This document shows, one piece after another, positions 27,815 through 35,825 of a stretch of 51,245 nucleotides of DNA (position 1 is the first letter of the stretch; the number at the start of each line of letters is the position of its first letter). Source of the DNA: CAXMST01 sp963700785. Lineage in GTDB: Bacteria > Actinomycetota > Thermoleophilia > Solirubrobacterales > 70-9. Position numbers and translations under genes: made by a program. Where the stretch lies: assembly GCA_963700785.1 (NCBI GenBank), contig CAVOYZ010000025.1, positions 1-51,245 on the forward strand. Direction: 5' to 3'. Under the pieces are notes generated by a model. The model was not told where the DNA came from. It searched no databases and saw nothing but the letters and a program-made list of their open reading frames with translations.

Positions 27815-29815
27815 GCGCTGAACGGGGGAAGGACGGCGGGGCCGGCGGCATGGGGGCCGCCCTCGGCTCGCAGGTCCTGCGCTACTCGGGCATCCATTCC
27901 GTCGGGGTGGTGTTCTCCAACGCGCTGACCTTCGTCTCGACGATCCTCGTCGCGAACTTCATCGACCCGAGCGCCTTCGGCCAGCTCGGGCTGCTGCTGT
28001 TCCTGACCGGGCTGATGACCCTGCTGTTCACGCTGGCCTCGAAGCAGGGGACGATGAAGCGGACGTTCGGCGGCGACGACGACGATGATGATGACGACGA
28101 CGACGAGGAGCTCGCCGCCGACCCGCGCCGCACGCTCGGCACCGGGTTCGTCCTGATCGGCCTCGTCTCGATCCTCGGGACGCTGCTCACGGTCGTCTTC
28201 GCCGATCCGATCGCCGGTTGGCTGCTCGGCGACGACGCCGACTCGAAGCTCGTCGTCTGGGCCGCGGTGGCCGGCGGGGCCGGTGCGGTCTATCGCGTCG
28301 CCTCGATCACCATCTGGCTCGAGCGACGCCCCTATCCGTACATCGCCGTCGAGGCGGCGCGCCCGCTCTTGACCCTGGTCGCGGTGGTGCCGCTGCTGGT
28401 CGCGGGAACGGGCCTCGAGGGGGCGATCGCAGGCACCGCGCTGGGCAGCGCCCTGGCCACCGTCTTCGCCCTGGTCCTGCTGAAGGGCTCCTGGAACCGC
28501 TGCTTCGATCCGTCGGAGGCGATCGCGATCTATCGCAAGGGCGCGATCAGGATCCCGCTGGTGGTCTCGATGTGGATCGTCGGCTACGCCGACATCTTCA
28601 TCCTCTCCCGGTTCGTCTCCGACGCCGACCTCGGCACCTACCACCTCGCCTCTCGTGCGGGATTCCTGGTCTCGTTCCTGCCCGCCGGCTACCGCAAGGC
28701 CCTGCGGCCGCTGCAGAAGACGGCGACCTTCCGCGCGGCTGAGGACGAGTACGGCGTCGGGACGGCGCGGGGCATCCAGTTCGGCTACTTCGTGCTGATG
28801 CTGACCGGCGTGATGCTGGCGGTGACGGTGCTCGCCAACGTGCTGGTCCGGGTCGCCCCGGACGTCGTACTCGGAGGCGGCCCCGCTGATCCCGCTGCTC
28901 GCCGCCGGCCTCGTCGCGCCGACCGTCTACCGGATGCTGAACAAGTCGGTCAAGTACGGGAACAAGCGGATCCCGTTCATCATCGGTGCCGTTCTCGCCG
29001 CCTGCCTGTTCATTGGGCTGACGATCCTGATGGTCGATCGGATCGGCGTCGAGGCGGCGCCGATCGCGATGATGATCGGCTTCTCGATCCCCGGCCTGGT
29101 GATCTTCTACCGATCACAGACCGGCCGCACGCCGATCAGGCTGCCCTGGCGCTCGATGCTGACCGGAGTCGGCCTCGCGGTGGTGATCGCGGTGGCGCAC
29201 TCCCGCCTCGACGTCGGATCGGGGATCGTTGTCGAGACGCTGGTCGGCCTGCTCGCTGTGGCGCTCTGGTTCGGCCTGATCACCGTCACCGGAGCGGTCC
29301 CCAGCTATCACCGCGGGGCGCTCAAGGAGATGGCCCTGAGCCTCGTCGGGCGCGGCAGGGCCGGCGCCTTCACACCGGCCGAGGGCCTCGCCGCGATCGG
29401 CCGCCCCGAGCGGCGCGCGCTGCGGCGGGCGATCCTCGGGCGCAAGCCGGCCCCCGAGGCCACCGCGGGCCTGATCGAGGTCGACGGCGGCGACGAGGCG
29501 CGAACGCTGGTCGAGGTGCTGCGCCGGGTGGCCGTCAAGGGCGGTATCCCCGGGCTGCCGGACGACTATGACTCGACCGACGAACGCGACCGCGACCAGG
29601 CGATCGGCGAGTTCCTGTTCGCTCCCGGATCGATCGCCGGGCGGGACCAGATTGGGAAGCGGCTGATCAACGACGGCGTCGCCGAGGCCTACGACCTGCA
29701 CACGCTGGAGTTGACGATCACCGCCCTGCGGGCAACTCCGCGACCGGTCTGGAAGCGGCCCGCGAAGAACTCCGGCCCGAACGCCCGACGACGGCTCAGT
29801 CGGCGCGGCGGATGA
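27811..29815 (+). CDS. Polysaccharide/lipid flippase (Wzx/MurJ-like) with cytosolic tail; apparent frameshift
   Basis: About 667 residues once one extra base near 28873-28880 is removed (2005 nt). TTG 27811 overlaps the previous stop. About 12-14 hydrophobic segments include ILVANFIDPSAFGQLGLLLF, typical of the O-antigen/teichuronic flippase group. After the shift the reading continues as APLIPLLAAGLVAPTVYR. A run of ten Asp (28075-28104, GAC/GAT) lies in the loop between TM2 and TM3. After residue ~490 a charged cytosolic domain of ~170 residues follows. It likely moves the lipid-linked product of this cassette across the membrane. The end overlaps a convergent gene by 20 bases. Confidence 0.75.
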
Positions 29816-30349
29816 CGATCTGATCGGGCTCGATCGAGACCTCGACGCTGCGGTGACCCGCCCAGTGCTCGTCGTAGACGGGGTTCTCCTTGACCGCCGC
29901 GTCGAGCCACAGGCCGTAGCCGTCCTTCTCACCGTGATCGAAGGTCGCCTCGAGCTTCTTTCCCCGCCGCCGTCCGCGGCCGCCACGCCGTCGTGCGCCT
30001 GCGGCGGCCCTCGCCCTCGGGCGGTGTCCCGCCCGCTTCGTCCTCGTCTTCGTCCTCGTCGTCGCGGTCCTCGTCCTCCTCCTCGTCCGTCCTCCTCTTC
30101 GTCCTCTTCCTCTTCCTCGTCCTCGTCCTCGGCCGCCAGCGTCGCGGCCTCGACCTCGGCCTCGATCTCGTCGCGGAGATCGTCCCCCTCCTCATGCTCG
30201 GAGTCGGCGGAGAGCCCGTGGCGGCGACGGAAGTCCTGCAGCTCGGAGGTCGGCACCTCGAGCTGGTGAGCGATCCAGGCGTCGGTGCGGCCCTCGCGGA
30301 CCCAGGCGCGGATCTGGTTCAGTTGAGCTCGTAGCGATCTAGCAGCCAT
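29796..30349 (-). CDS. Acidic/basic protein with N-terminal helix-turn-helix-like region; two apparent frameshifts
   Basis: About 183 residues after removing two extra bases (554 nt). The N-terminus includes TDAWIAHQLEVPTSELQDF, which looks like a small helix-turn-helix. A Glu/Asp-dominated tract (residues ~50-100) is followed by an Arg/Gly-rich stretch. The C-terminus reads LWLDAAVKENPVYDEHWAG and ends SIEPDQIVIRRAD, a compact, non-repetitive domain that marks the true end. Frame changes fall in the acidic tract near 30088 and the arginine tract between 29985 and 30020. I do not recognise the family; a nucleic-acid-associated role is inferred from composition only. The minus-strand TAACGT is 11 bases before the ATG. 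Confidence 0.6.
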
Positions 30350-30360
30350 CTGCGGGCGGC

Positions 30361-30366
30361 ACGTTA
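30361..30366 (-). promoter_or_regulatory. -10 element TAACGT of the acidic/basic protein gene
   Basis: On the minus strand TAACGT lies 11 bases before the ATG at 30349. It is preceded by TGG, close to an extended -10. Confidence 0.4.
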
Positions 30367-30407
30367 CCAGCGGTCCGGGCTCGCCGTGTCCGCTCGGTGC
30401 TCCGCTG

Positions 30408-30413
30408 TAACCT
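30408..30413 (+). promoter_or_regulatory. -10 element TAACCT of csrA
   Basis: TAACCT lies 86 bases upstream of csrA GTG 30500, giving a leader of about 80 bases with GAGAGG 13 bases before the start. Unlike many neighbours csrA therefore has a leader, in which self-regulation could act. Confidence 0.35.
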
Positions 30414-30499
30414 CGTCACTGATCGAGCGGGCCCGAGCGCATCGGAGATGACCGCCAATCGACAGGGACGTCGTTTCGCCCAGAGAGGCTCAGGCCAAC

Positions 30500-30787
30500 G
30501 TGCTGGTACTCACCAGAAAGACCAACGAGAGCATCATGATCGGCGACGAGATCGAGGTCTCCGTCCTCTCCGTCTCCGGCGACAAGGTCCGCATCGGGAT
30601 CGCTGCGCCGCGTGAGGTCGAGGTCTTCCGCAAGGAGGTCCACTCGGCCCGTGGTGCCGATCAGCCGCCGGCCGACCAGGGCGAGCCGCGAAAGCGACTG
30701 ACGCGGCAGGGCGGAGCCGCGGACGTCCCCGCTGACCCCGGTCGCTGCGTCAGCCGCCGACCAGCCAGGCCAGGGTCTCGAACATGA
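30500..30787 (+). CDS. csrA: Carbon storage regulator CsrA (RNA-binding)
   Basis: 95 residues. MLVLTRKTNESIMIGDEIEV, GDKVRIGIAAPREVEVFRKEV is the canonical CsrA strand pattern, with RNA-contacting L4, R6 and the Arg of APREV conserved. The dimeric protein binds GGA-containing leaders and blocks translation. Beyond residue ~50 the sequence departs from the usual short C-terminus with a Pro/Gly/Arg-rich tail, and the ORF overlaps the convergent gene by 38 bases. The tail may therefore be misread by an indel. No flagellar genes or fliW are nearby. Confidence 0.88.
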   Translation: MLVLTRKTNESIMIGDEIEVSVLSVSGDKVRIGIAAPREVEVFRKEVHSARGADQPPADQGEPRKRLTRQGGAADVPADPGRCVSRRPARPGSRT

Positions 30788-31019
30788 CGATGACGACGAC
30801 GACCGTGGTCAGCGTCAGGGCGACGGCGAGCACGCTGAAGCGAACCTTGCCGCTGCGCTCGACCTTCGCGATCCTGCGCGCGCGCGACCGATGCGCCGCC
30901 CGCTTGCGCAGCTGCTGGCGGCGACGCTGCTCGAGCTCCATCTCCTGTTCGAAGGCGTCCTCGAACTGGTCATGGCTGAGATGGCGGCGGTCGAGCGTGT
31001 CGGGGGCCAGGGAGGCCAT
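30750..31019 (-). CDS. Small single-pass membrane protein, unknown
   Basis: 89 residues. A polar, highly charged N-terminal part (HDQFEDAFEQEMELEQRRRQ) and a basic stretch (RKRAAHRSRARRIAKVERSGK) lead into one C-terminal transmembrane helix (FSVLAVALTLTTVVVVIVMF), a tail-anchor-like layout. A minus-strand TAAACT sits 8 bases before the ATG. No family is recognised. Confidence 0.65.
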   Translation of the reverse strand: MASLAPDTLDRRHLSHDQFEDAFEQEMELEQRRRQQLRKRAAHRSRARRIAKVERSGKVRFSVLAVALTLTTVVVVIVMFETLAWLVGG

Positions 31020-31027
31020 GGCGGTGG

Positions 31028-31033
31028 AGTTTA
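31028..31033 (-). promoter_or_regulatory. -10 element TAAACT of the 89-aa gene
   Basis: TAAACT on the minus strand ends 8 bases before the ATG at 31019, the leaderless spacing seen elsewhere in the window. Confidence 0.5.
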
Positions 31034-31082
31034 CCCGTTGCTAATCAAGACGTCACCTAACGCCCATGAAAGCCGACGGCGC

Positions 31083-31625
31083 TCAACAGGCCGACCAGAG
31101 GCCGAGGCCGGCCTCGCCGGCTCCGCCTCGAGCGAGGCGAACCGGCCCGCGTTCGACGTGTTGGGCTCGATCTCGAGCGTCCGCGCGTAGCCGAGCCGCA
31201 GCAGCTCCGCGTTGACGAACGTCTCGCCGACGTAGACGTAGGCGAGCAGCCGGCCGAAGCGATCGCGCAGCTCGCGGTCGAACCGCAGCAGGACCCGGCG
31301 GCCCTCGACGAGCTCGTGGTTGAACTCGGACGCCTCGTTCCCGTAGCACTGCACCGGCGTTCCCGGCTTGACGCTCTCCGGCGTGTCGATGCCGATGTAG
31401 CGGACATCCTCGAGGGTGGGCCCGCCGCCGATCGCCGTCGTCGAGCTCGACCTCGATCGTGTCGCCGTCGATCACCCTGCTGACCTCGCCGGCGATCGAC
31501 TCTCGGCCGCCGCCGTCGCGGGGTCCAGGATCGGGAGCGTCCCGGCGTTCGTTCTGATCGGTGAGCAGGACGACGATCGCCACGACGAGGAGGATCAGCA
31601 GACCACCTCCCCGCCGGGCGCCCAC
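31083..31625 (-). CDS. Thermonuclease (SNase) family nuclease, membrane-anchored; compensating frameshifts
   Basis: About 180 residues from GTG 31625. A hydrophobic N-terminus (LLILLVVAIVVLL) anchors or secretes it. SNase motifs are GEVSRVIDGDTIEVELDDG, then in a second frame VRYIGIDTPESVKPG (active-site Arg and Glu), QCYGNEASEF and RDRFGRLLAYVYV with the second catalytic Arg. The end EAGLGLWSAC returns to the first frame. An extra base near 31430 and a missing one near 31108 explain this; the whole is 181 codons. The middle frame runs on to 31031, but that end lacks the family pattern. It lies 49 bases downstream of the aldolase. Confidence 0.8.
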   Translation of the reverse strand: MGARRGGGLLILLVVAIVVLLTDQNERRDAPDPGPRDGGGRESIAGEVSRVIDGDTIEVELDDGDRRRAHPRGCPLHRHRHAGERQAGNAGAVLRERGVRVQPRARRGPPGPAAVRPRAARSLRPAARLRLRRRDVRQRGAAAARLRADARDRAQHVERGPVRLARGGAGEAGLGLWSAC

Positions 31626-31674
31626 GCTCCGCCGCCTCGAACGTCAGCGCCGGTCGCCGAACGGCGCTCCGGGC

Positions 31675-32595
31675 CTAGGGGACGCGGGAGACGCTGGACA
31701 GCATGATCTCCTTGATCTGCGCGATGACCTCAAGCGCCTCGCTCCACTCCCGCTGCCAGACGTTGCGCCCGTAGATCACGCCCGAGCCCCCGGCCTGCAT
31801 CACGAACCGCGTCTGCTGCAGGAGCTGGTCGTCGTCCACCTTGGAGCCGCCGGAGAGGACGACCAGCGAGCGACCGGCCGACTCGACGCAGTGCGCGATC
31901 GCGTCCTCCTGGCTGAAGCCGCCCTCGTTGTAGGGGGCCGGGGCGTCCTTGTCGGTCTCGGGGTTGATCTTCGGCATGTTCAGCTTGACGACGTCGGCGC
32001 CCATCTCCATCGCCATCCGTGCTGCGTAGTCGATCGCGTAGAAGGAGCCGGCCCCGCCCTTCTTGTCGATCGCCTCGCCGCGCGGATAGGCCCAGACGAT
32101 CAGCGGCATCCCGAAGCGGTCGCAGTCCTGACGCACCCCCCGCAGCTGGGCGAGGTCGTCGTCCTGGCGCGGCGAGCCGAGATACATCGTGTAGCCGACG
32201 GCATCGGCGCCGAGCCGCACCGCGTCCTCGACCGACGAGTTGCAGGTCGACAGCGCCCGGTCGGAGGGCGGCACGTCGGTCTTGCCGTTGACCTTGAGCA
32301 CGAGCGGCACCGCGCCCGCGTAGTCGGGGTAGTACTTCTCGGCCATGCCGATCTGACAGGCGATCGCCGAGTAGCCGGCCTCGGCCGCGAGCTTGAACTG
32401 GTACTCCGGGTCCTTCGAGGCGGGGTTCGGGAAGAAGTCGCGCGGCCCGTGCTCGATCCCCTGATCGATCGGCAGGAACAGCAGCGTGCCGTTGCCCGGG
32501 CCGAACTCGAACAGCAGGCGGTGCAGCCGGGCCCGCTTCCCCGGTGCCAGCGTCTGCAGGAGTGACTTCTGCTCGGTGATGCTCTTGACCTCCAT
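31675..32595 (-). CDS. fbaB: Class I fructose-bisphosphate aldolase, archaeal/FbaB type
   Basis: 306 residues. It interconverts fructose-1,6-bisphosphate with DHAP and GAP. The sequence follows the DhnA/FbaB family: FLPIDQGIEHGPRDFF, CQIGMAEKYY, LVLKVNGKT, VWAYPRGEAI, then ADVVKLNMPKIN, the region of the Schiff-base Lys, and the phosphate-binding VLSGGSKV and GVIYGRNVWQRE. Start ATG has AGGAGG 9 bases upstream. No metal-binding class II motifs are present. Confidence 0.92.
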   Translation of the reverse strand: MEVKSITEQKSLLQTLAPGKRARLHRLLFEFGPGNGTLLFLPIDQGIEHGPRDFFPNPASKDPEYQFKLAAEAGYSAIACQIGMAEKYYPDYAGAVPLVLKVNGKTDVPPSDRALSTCNSSVEDAVRLGADAVGYTMYLGSPRQDDDLAQLRGVRQDCDRFGMPLIVWAYPRGEAIDKKGGAGSFYAIDYAARMAMEMGADVVKLNMPKINPETDKDAPAPYNEGGFSQEDAIAHCVESAGRSLVVLSGGSKVDDDQLLQQTRFVMQAGGSGVIYGRNVWQREWSEALEVIAQIKEIMLSSVSRVP

Positions 32596-32604
32596 CGGTG
32601 TGGG

Positions 32605-32610
32605 CCTCCT
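32605..32610 (-). promoter_or_regulatory. Consensus Shine-Dalgarno AGGAGG of fbaB
   Basis: On the minus strand AGGAGG lies 9 bases before ATG 32595, the strongest ribosome binding site in the window and consistent with high aldolase expression. Confidence 0.75.
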
Positions 32611-32627
32611 GTGTTGGTGTCAGCTTT

Positions 32628-32653
32628 CTCAGCGCCGCCGCCGGGGCGCTGAG
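32628..32653 (-). promoter_or_regulatory. Hairpin in the fbaB leader
   Basis: CTCAGCGCC (32628-32636) pairs perfectly with GGCGCTGAG (32645-32653). On the minus strand it lies between a TATACA-like -10 (near 32682-32687) and the fbaB Shine-Dalgarno, so it would form in the leader RNA. Confidence 0.45.
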
Positions 32654-32753
32654 GCGCACCGGGCCGGGCACGGGGCGGCCCAGTGTATAGCGGCTTTGCG
32701 GGCTAGGATCCGCGCTTACGATTGCCGTCCGGGTCTCCCGAGGGAGGGGGCAG

Positions 32754-33866
32754 GTGCTCGACCACAACTTCACCGGGACCCCCTTCACCCTCGGCATCGA
32801 GGAGGAGCTGATGCTCCTCGACCCCGCGACGCTCGACCTCACGCCGGGGATCGAGGCGATTCTCGATCGGGTGCCGGCGGAGTGGGAGGGGTACGTGGCG
32901 CCCGAGCTGTTCCAGTCGGTGCTCGAGATCGCGACGCGACCGTGCGCAGATCTCGAGCAGGCGACGGCGCAGCTGCGCGAGCTGCGCGGGATGGTCGCCT
33001 CGATCGCGGCCGATCACGGAATGATGTTGGGGGCGGCGGGCACCCACCCGTTTGCGCGTTGCGAGGATCAGCTGATCACCCAGCGGCCCCGCTATCTCGA
33101 GCTCGCCGACGAGCTCGGGTTCATCGCCTCCCGCGAGCTGATCTTCGGCACCCACGTCCACGTCGGCATGGATTCGCCCGACAAGGCGATCTACGTCGCC
33201 GACGGGATCAGGCGCTATCTGCCGCTGATGCTGGCGCTGTCGGCGAACTCACCGTACTGGGAGGGCATTGCGACGGGCATGCACTCATCGCGGACACCGG
33301 TCTTCCGGGCCTTTCCCAGGGTCGGCGTGCCGCCGCACTACGGGACCTGGGAGATCTTCAGCGGCCGCGTCGAGCAGATGATGCGCTCAGGGGCGATCGA
33401 GGACTACACCTACATGTGGTGGGACGTCCGCCCCCATCCGAACATCGGCACGGTCGAGACCCGGATCTTCGATCAGGCGAACGCGGTCGAGGACACGGCG
33501 GCGTTCGCGGCGCTGACGCAGTCGCTGGCCCATCGCCTCGCCGTCAGCTACGGCGCCGGCGAGCCGTTGTTCGAGGTCCCCTGGGAGCTGGTCGACGACA
33601 ACAAGGTCCGCGCCGCCCTGCGTGGGATGGAGGGCGAGCTGATGGACCTCAAGGCGGGGACCCACGTGCCCGCGCCGGAGCTGGCCCGCCGGTTGCTCGA
33701 GGAGCTGCGCCCCAGCGCCGAGGCGCTCAACTGCGCGGAGCAGCTCGAGCGAATCGAGACGATCGTCGCCGACGGCACCGGGGCGCACCGCCAGCTCGAG
33801 GTGGCGAAGCGGCACGACGGCGACCTGCGGGCGCTCGTTCGCGAGGCCGTGGTCATCGATGGCTGA
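32754..33866 (+). CDS. Glutamate-cysteine ligase 2 family (YbdK-like carboxylate-amine ligase)
   Basis: 370 residues from GTG preceded by the purine-rich GAGGGAGGGGG. FTLGIEEELMLLDP, PELFQSVLEIATRPC, AAGTHPFARCED, FGTHVHVGMDS and VETRIFDQANAV mark the GCS2 family, with the metal/ATP-binding Glu and His residues in place. Members form gamma-glutamylcysteine or other weak amide products; in actinobacteria the true substrate is often unclear. TACGAT at 32717-32722 is a probable -10. Confidence 0.9.
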   Translation: MLDHNFTGTPFTLGIEEELMLLDPATLDLTPGIEAILDRVPAEWEGYVAPELFQSVLEIATRPCADLEQATAQLRELRGMVASIAADHGMMLGAAGTHPFARCEDQLITQRPRYLELADELGFIASRELIFGTHVHVGMDSPDKAIYVADGIRRYLPLMLALSANSPYWEGIATGMHSSRTPVFRAFPRVGVPPHYGTWEIFSGRVEQMMRSGAIEDYTYMWWDVRPHPNIGTVETRIFDQANAVEDTAAFAALTQSLAHRLAVSYGAGEPLFEVPWELVDDNKVRAALRGMEGELMDLKAGTHVPAPELARRLLEELRPSAEALNCAEQLERIETIVADGTGAHRQLEVAKRHDGDLRALVREAVVIDG

Positions 33867-33886
33867 GCCGTCCGGCCCCGCGCGGC

Positions 33887-33892
33887 TATCCT
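33887..33892 (+). promoter_or_regulatory. -10 element TATCCT of the rhomboid-like gene
   Basis: TATCCT is 8 bases before GTG 33901, indicating a leaderless transcript. Confidence 0.45.
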
Positions 33893-33900
33893 CGTAGCCA

Positions 33901-34716
33901 GTGTCGGCGCCTGAGTTGAGCGTGGTCTGCAAGAGCTGTGGCTCCGAGGTGAGCCCCTACGTGACCGAGTGCCCCTACTGCGGGCACCGCCTGCGCAGGC
34001 GCGCCCCGGACCTCGAGCGTGAGGGGGACGAGATCAAGGTCCGCGAGCCGCGCCGCGAGCGCCGCCGCCGCGAGAAGCAGCGCCGTCGCCTCGAGCGCGA
34101 GGCGGAGGGCAGCCGCCGGCTGCCCTCGCTGCGTGGGCTCGAGGTCGGCTCGCGCCCGGTCGCCACGATCGCGGCGCTGCTCGCCGCGGCGCTCCTGCTG
34201 GTGGTTCAGCGGGCCGTCCCGCTGAGCCTCGCCGAGGCCGGAGCGATCGTCGGACCGGTCGGCAGCGAGTGGTGGCGCTACCTCGTCGCCCCGTTCGTCT
34301 ACGAGGACATCGGTGCGCTGCTGATCACCGGCGCGGCGATCGGGATCTTCGGGTTCGCGGTCGAGCGCCGGATCGGCACGGTCGCGACCTTGACGCTGAT
34401 CCTCGCGTGCGGGACCGGCGGCATGCTCGTCGCCGACCTCGCGGCGACGGCGGGGCTGCACGACTTCATGGTCGCAGCCGGGGGTAACGGGGTCGCGCTC
34501 GGTCTGCTCGCCTTCTGGCTGATGATCGTGCGCGCCGAGGCGCGGGCCCAGTTCGCCGAGCCGCTCGACGTGGTCGCCGTGACCACGGTCGCCGTCGTGA
34601 TCCTGCTGATGCCGCTGGTCGAGGTCACCGCCGATCCGATCGCCGGCCTGACCGGCGGCCTGCTCGGCCTGCTGCTCGGCCACCTCGCGGCTCGCCGCCT
34701 CGACCTCGCCTCCTGA
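33901..34716 (+). CDS. Zinc-ribbon rhomboid-like membrane protein lacking catalytic residues
   Basis: 271 residues. An N-terminal zinc ribbon has C10xxC13 and C24xxC27 (CKSCG, CPYCGH), then a highly basic linker (~30-80). Six hydrophobic segments follow. GSEWWRYLVAPFVYE matches the L1 loop WR motif of rhomboids, but where proteases have GxSG this protein reads GGNG (Asn196). The last-helix His is also replaced (DPIAGLTGGLLGLLLG). It is thus best called a rhomboid pseudoprotease, which in other systems binds rather than cuts membrane proteins. Confidence 0.75.
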   Translation: MSAPELSVVCKSCGSEVSPYVTECPYCGHRLRRRAPDLEREGDEIKVREPRRERRRREKQRRRLEREAEGSRRLPSLRGLEVGSRPVATIAALLAAALLLVVQRAVPLSLAEAGAIVGPVGSEWWRYLVAPFVYEDIGALLITGAAIGIFGFAVERRIGTVATLTLILACGTGGMLVADLAATAGLHDFMVAAGGNGVALGLLAFWLMIVRAEARAQFAEPLDVVAVTTVAVVILLMPLVEVTADPIAGLTGGLLGLLLGHLAARRLDLAS

Positions 34717-34749
34717 GCCGGCGCGGCGCGGACCGGCGCCGTCGATGGC

Positions 34750-34755
34750 TAGGGT
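34750..34755 (+). promoter_or_regulatory. -10 element TAGGGT of the 34762-35813 pair
   Basis: TAGGGT lies 6 bases before GTG 34762, giving an apparently leaderless two-gene transcript. Confidence 0.45.
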
Positions 34756-34761
34756 GAGGGC

Positions 34762-35100
34762 GTGCCCGCCCAGAGCTACTCGGAGGCCGAGCTGCAGGCC
34801 GCGGTTACGGCGCTCGGCGATCCCGAGCGGCTGCGCGATGCCGAGGCCCTGGTCGCCTCGGTCGCGCCGGCCCTGCAGAAGCTGCTCGCCGAGGCGCTTG
34901 CGTCAGGCGGCTGGTTCGAGGAATCCCACCAGGCCGCCGTCGCCGAGGCGACCGGCAAGCCGGGGGAGGAGGAGCGGATCGCCGCGATCCGGACCCTGCT
35001 CGCCGAGGAGACCCGGATCGGGATGATGATCGGGGTCGCGGTCGGCTGGGCGCTGGCCGAAGAGCTACGAGACAACAACGAGAAGGAGAATCAGAGATGA
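34762..35100 (+). CDS. Helical protein of unknown function
   Basis: 112 residues from GTG. It is mostly alpha-helical by composition, with heptad-like stretches (AEALVASVAPALQKLLAEAL, ERIAAIRTLLAEETR) and a Gly/Met-containing segment (GMMIGVAVGWALAEEL). No catalytic motif or known family. The stop overlaps the start of the metal-dependent hydrolase by 4 bases (ATGA), so its function is probably linked to that enzyme. Confidence 0.65.
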   Translation: MPAQSYSEAELQAAVTALGDPERLRDAEALVASVAPALQKLLAEALASGGWFEESHQAAVAEATGKPGEEERIAAIRTLLAEETRIGMMIGVAVGWALAEELRDNNEKENQR

Positions 35101-35813
35101 CCGACATTCGCTTTTTGGGCCACGCCTGCTTCGAGCTCAGCGACGGCACCTCACGGGTGCTGATCGACCCGTTTCTGAAGCCCAACAACCCGGTCGCGAC
35201 GGTCAGCGCCGACGAGCTCGACCCGACCTCGATCCTGGTCAGCCACGGCCACGTCGATCATCTCGCCGACGCGGTCGGGATCGCGAAGCGCACCGGCGCC
35301 CCCTGTGCGGCGGTCGTCGAGCTCGCGAACTGGCTCGGCGAGCTCGGCGCCCCCGAGGTCATCGACCCGAACCTGGGCGGCACGGTGGAGTTCGACTGGG
35401 GCTGGGCGAAGCTCGTCCAGGCCTTCCACACGAGCACGGCGCCGGGCTCGGCCGAGGCGCCGTTCAGCCCGACCAGCGGAACGACGATCGGTGGCGCCGC
35501 CGGCTGGGTGATCAAGATCGGCGGAACCACCGTCTACCACACGGGCGACACGGCCCTGTTCGGCGACATGAGGCTGATCGCCGAGCGGACGCCGGTGGAC
35601 GTCGCCCTGGTCTGCGTCGGCGGTCACTACACGATGGACCGCCACGACGCGGTCGCCGCGGTCGAGATGATCGGGCCCTCGACCGTGATCCCGATGCACC
35701 ACAGCACCTTCCCGCCGATCGAGACTGACCTCGACGCGTTCAAGGCTGACGTCGAGTCGCAGACCGATGCGAGCTGCGCGGTGCTCGAGCCGGGCGAGAC
35801 GCTCTCGGTCTGA
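35097..35813 (+). CDS. Metal-dependent hydrolase, UPF0173 (MBL fold)
   Basis: 238 residues. The metallo-beta-lactamase fold is evident: DIRFLGHACFEL, VSHGHVDHLAD (HxHxDH metal motif), FHTSTAPGS, VYHTGDTALFGDM, GGHYTMDRHDA and PMHHSTFPPI complete the usual UPF0173 order and length. Its physiological substrate is not known for the family. It overlaps the preceding gene by 4 bases. Confidence 0.9.
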   Translation: MTDIRFLGHACFELSDGTSRVLIDPFLKPNNPVATVSADELDPTSILVSHGHVDHLADAVGIAKRTGAPCAAVVELANWLGELGAPEVIDPNLGGTVEFDWGWAKLVQAFHTSTAPGSAEAPFSPTSGTTIGGAAGWVIKIGGTTVYHTGDTALFGDMRLIAERTPVDVALVCVGGHYTMDRHDAVAAVEMIGPSTVIPMHHSTFPPIETDLDAFKADVESQTDASCAVLEPGETLSV

Positions 35814-35825
35814 CGCGGCGGCTGC

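Noticed and set aside
29114..30349. 411-aa minus-strand protein
   Set aside because: Everything beyond about residue 100 is antisense to the flippase gene or out of frame; the genuine C-terminus ends at 29796 in another frame.
31031..31354. Nuclease ending at 31031
   Set aside because: That frame loses the conserved GLGLWSAC end, which is present in the original frame and stops at 31083.
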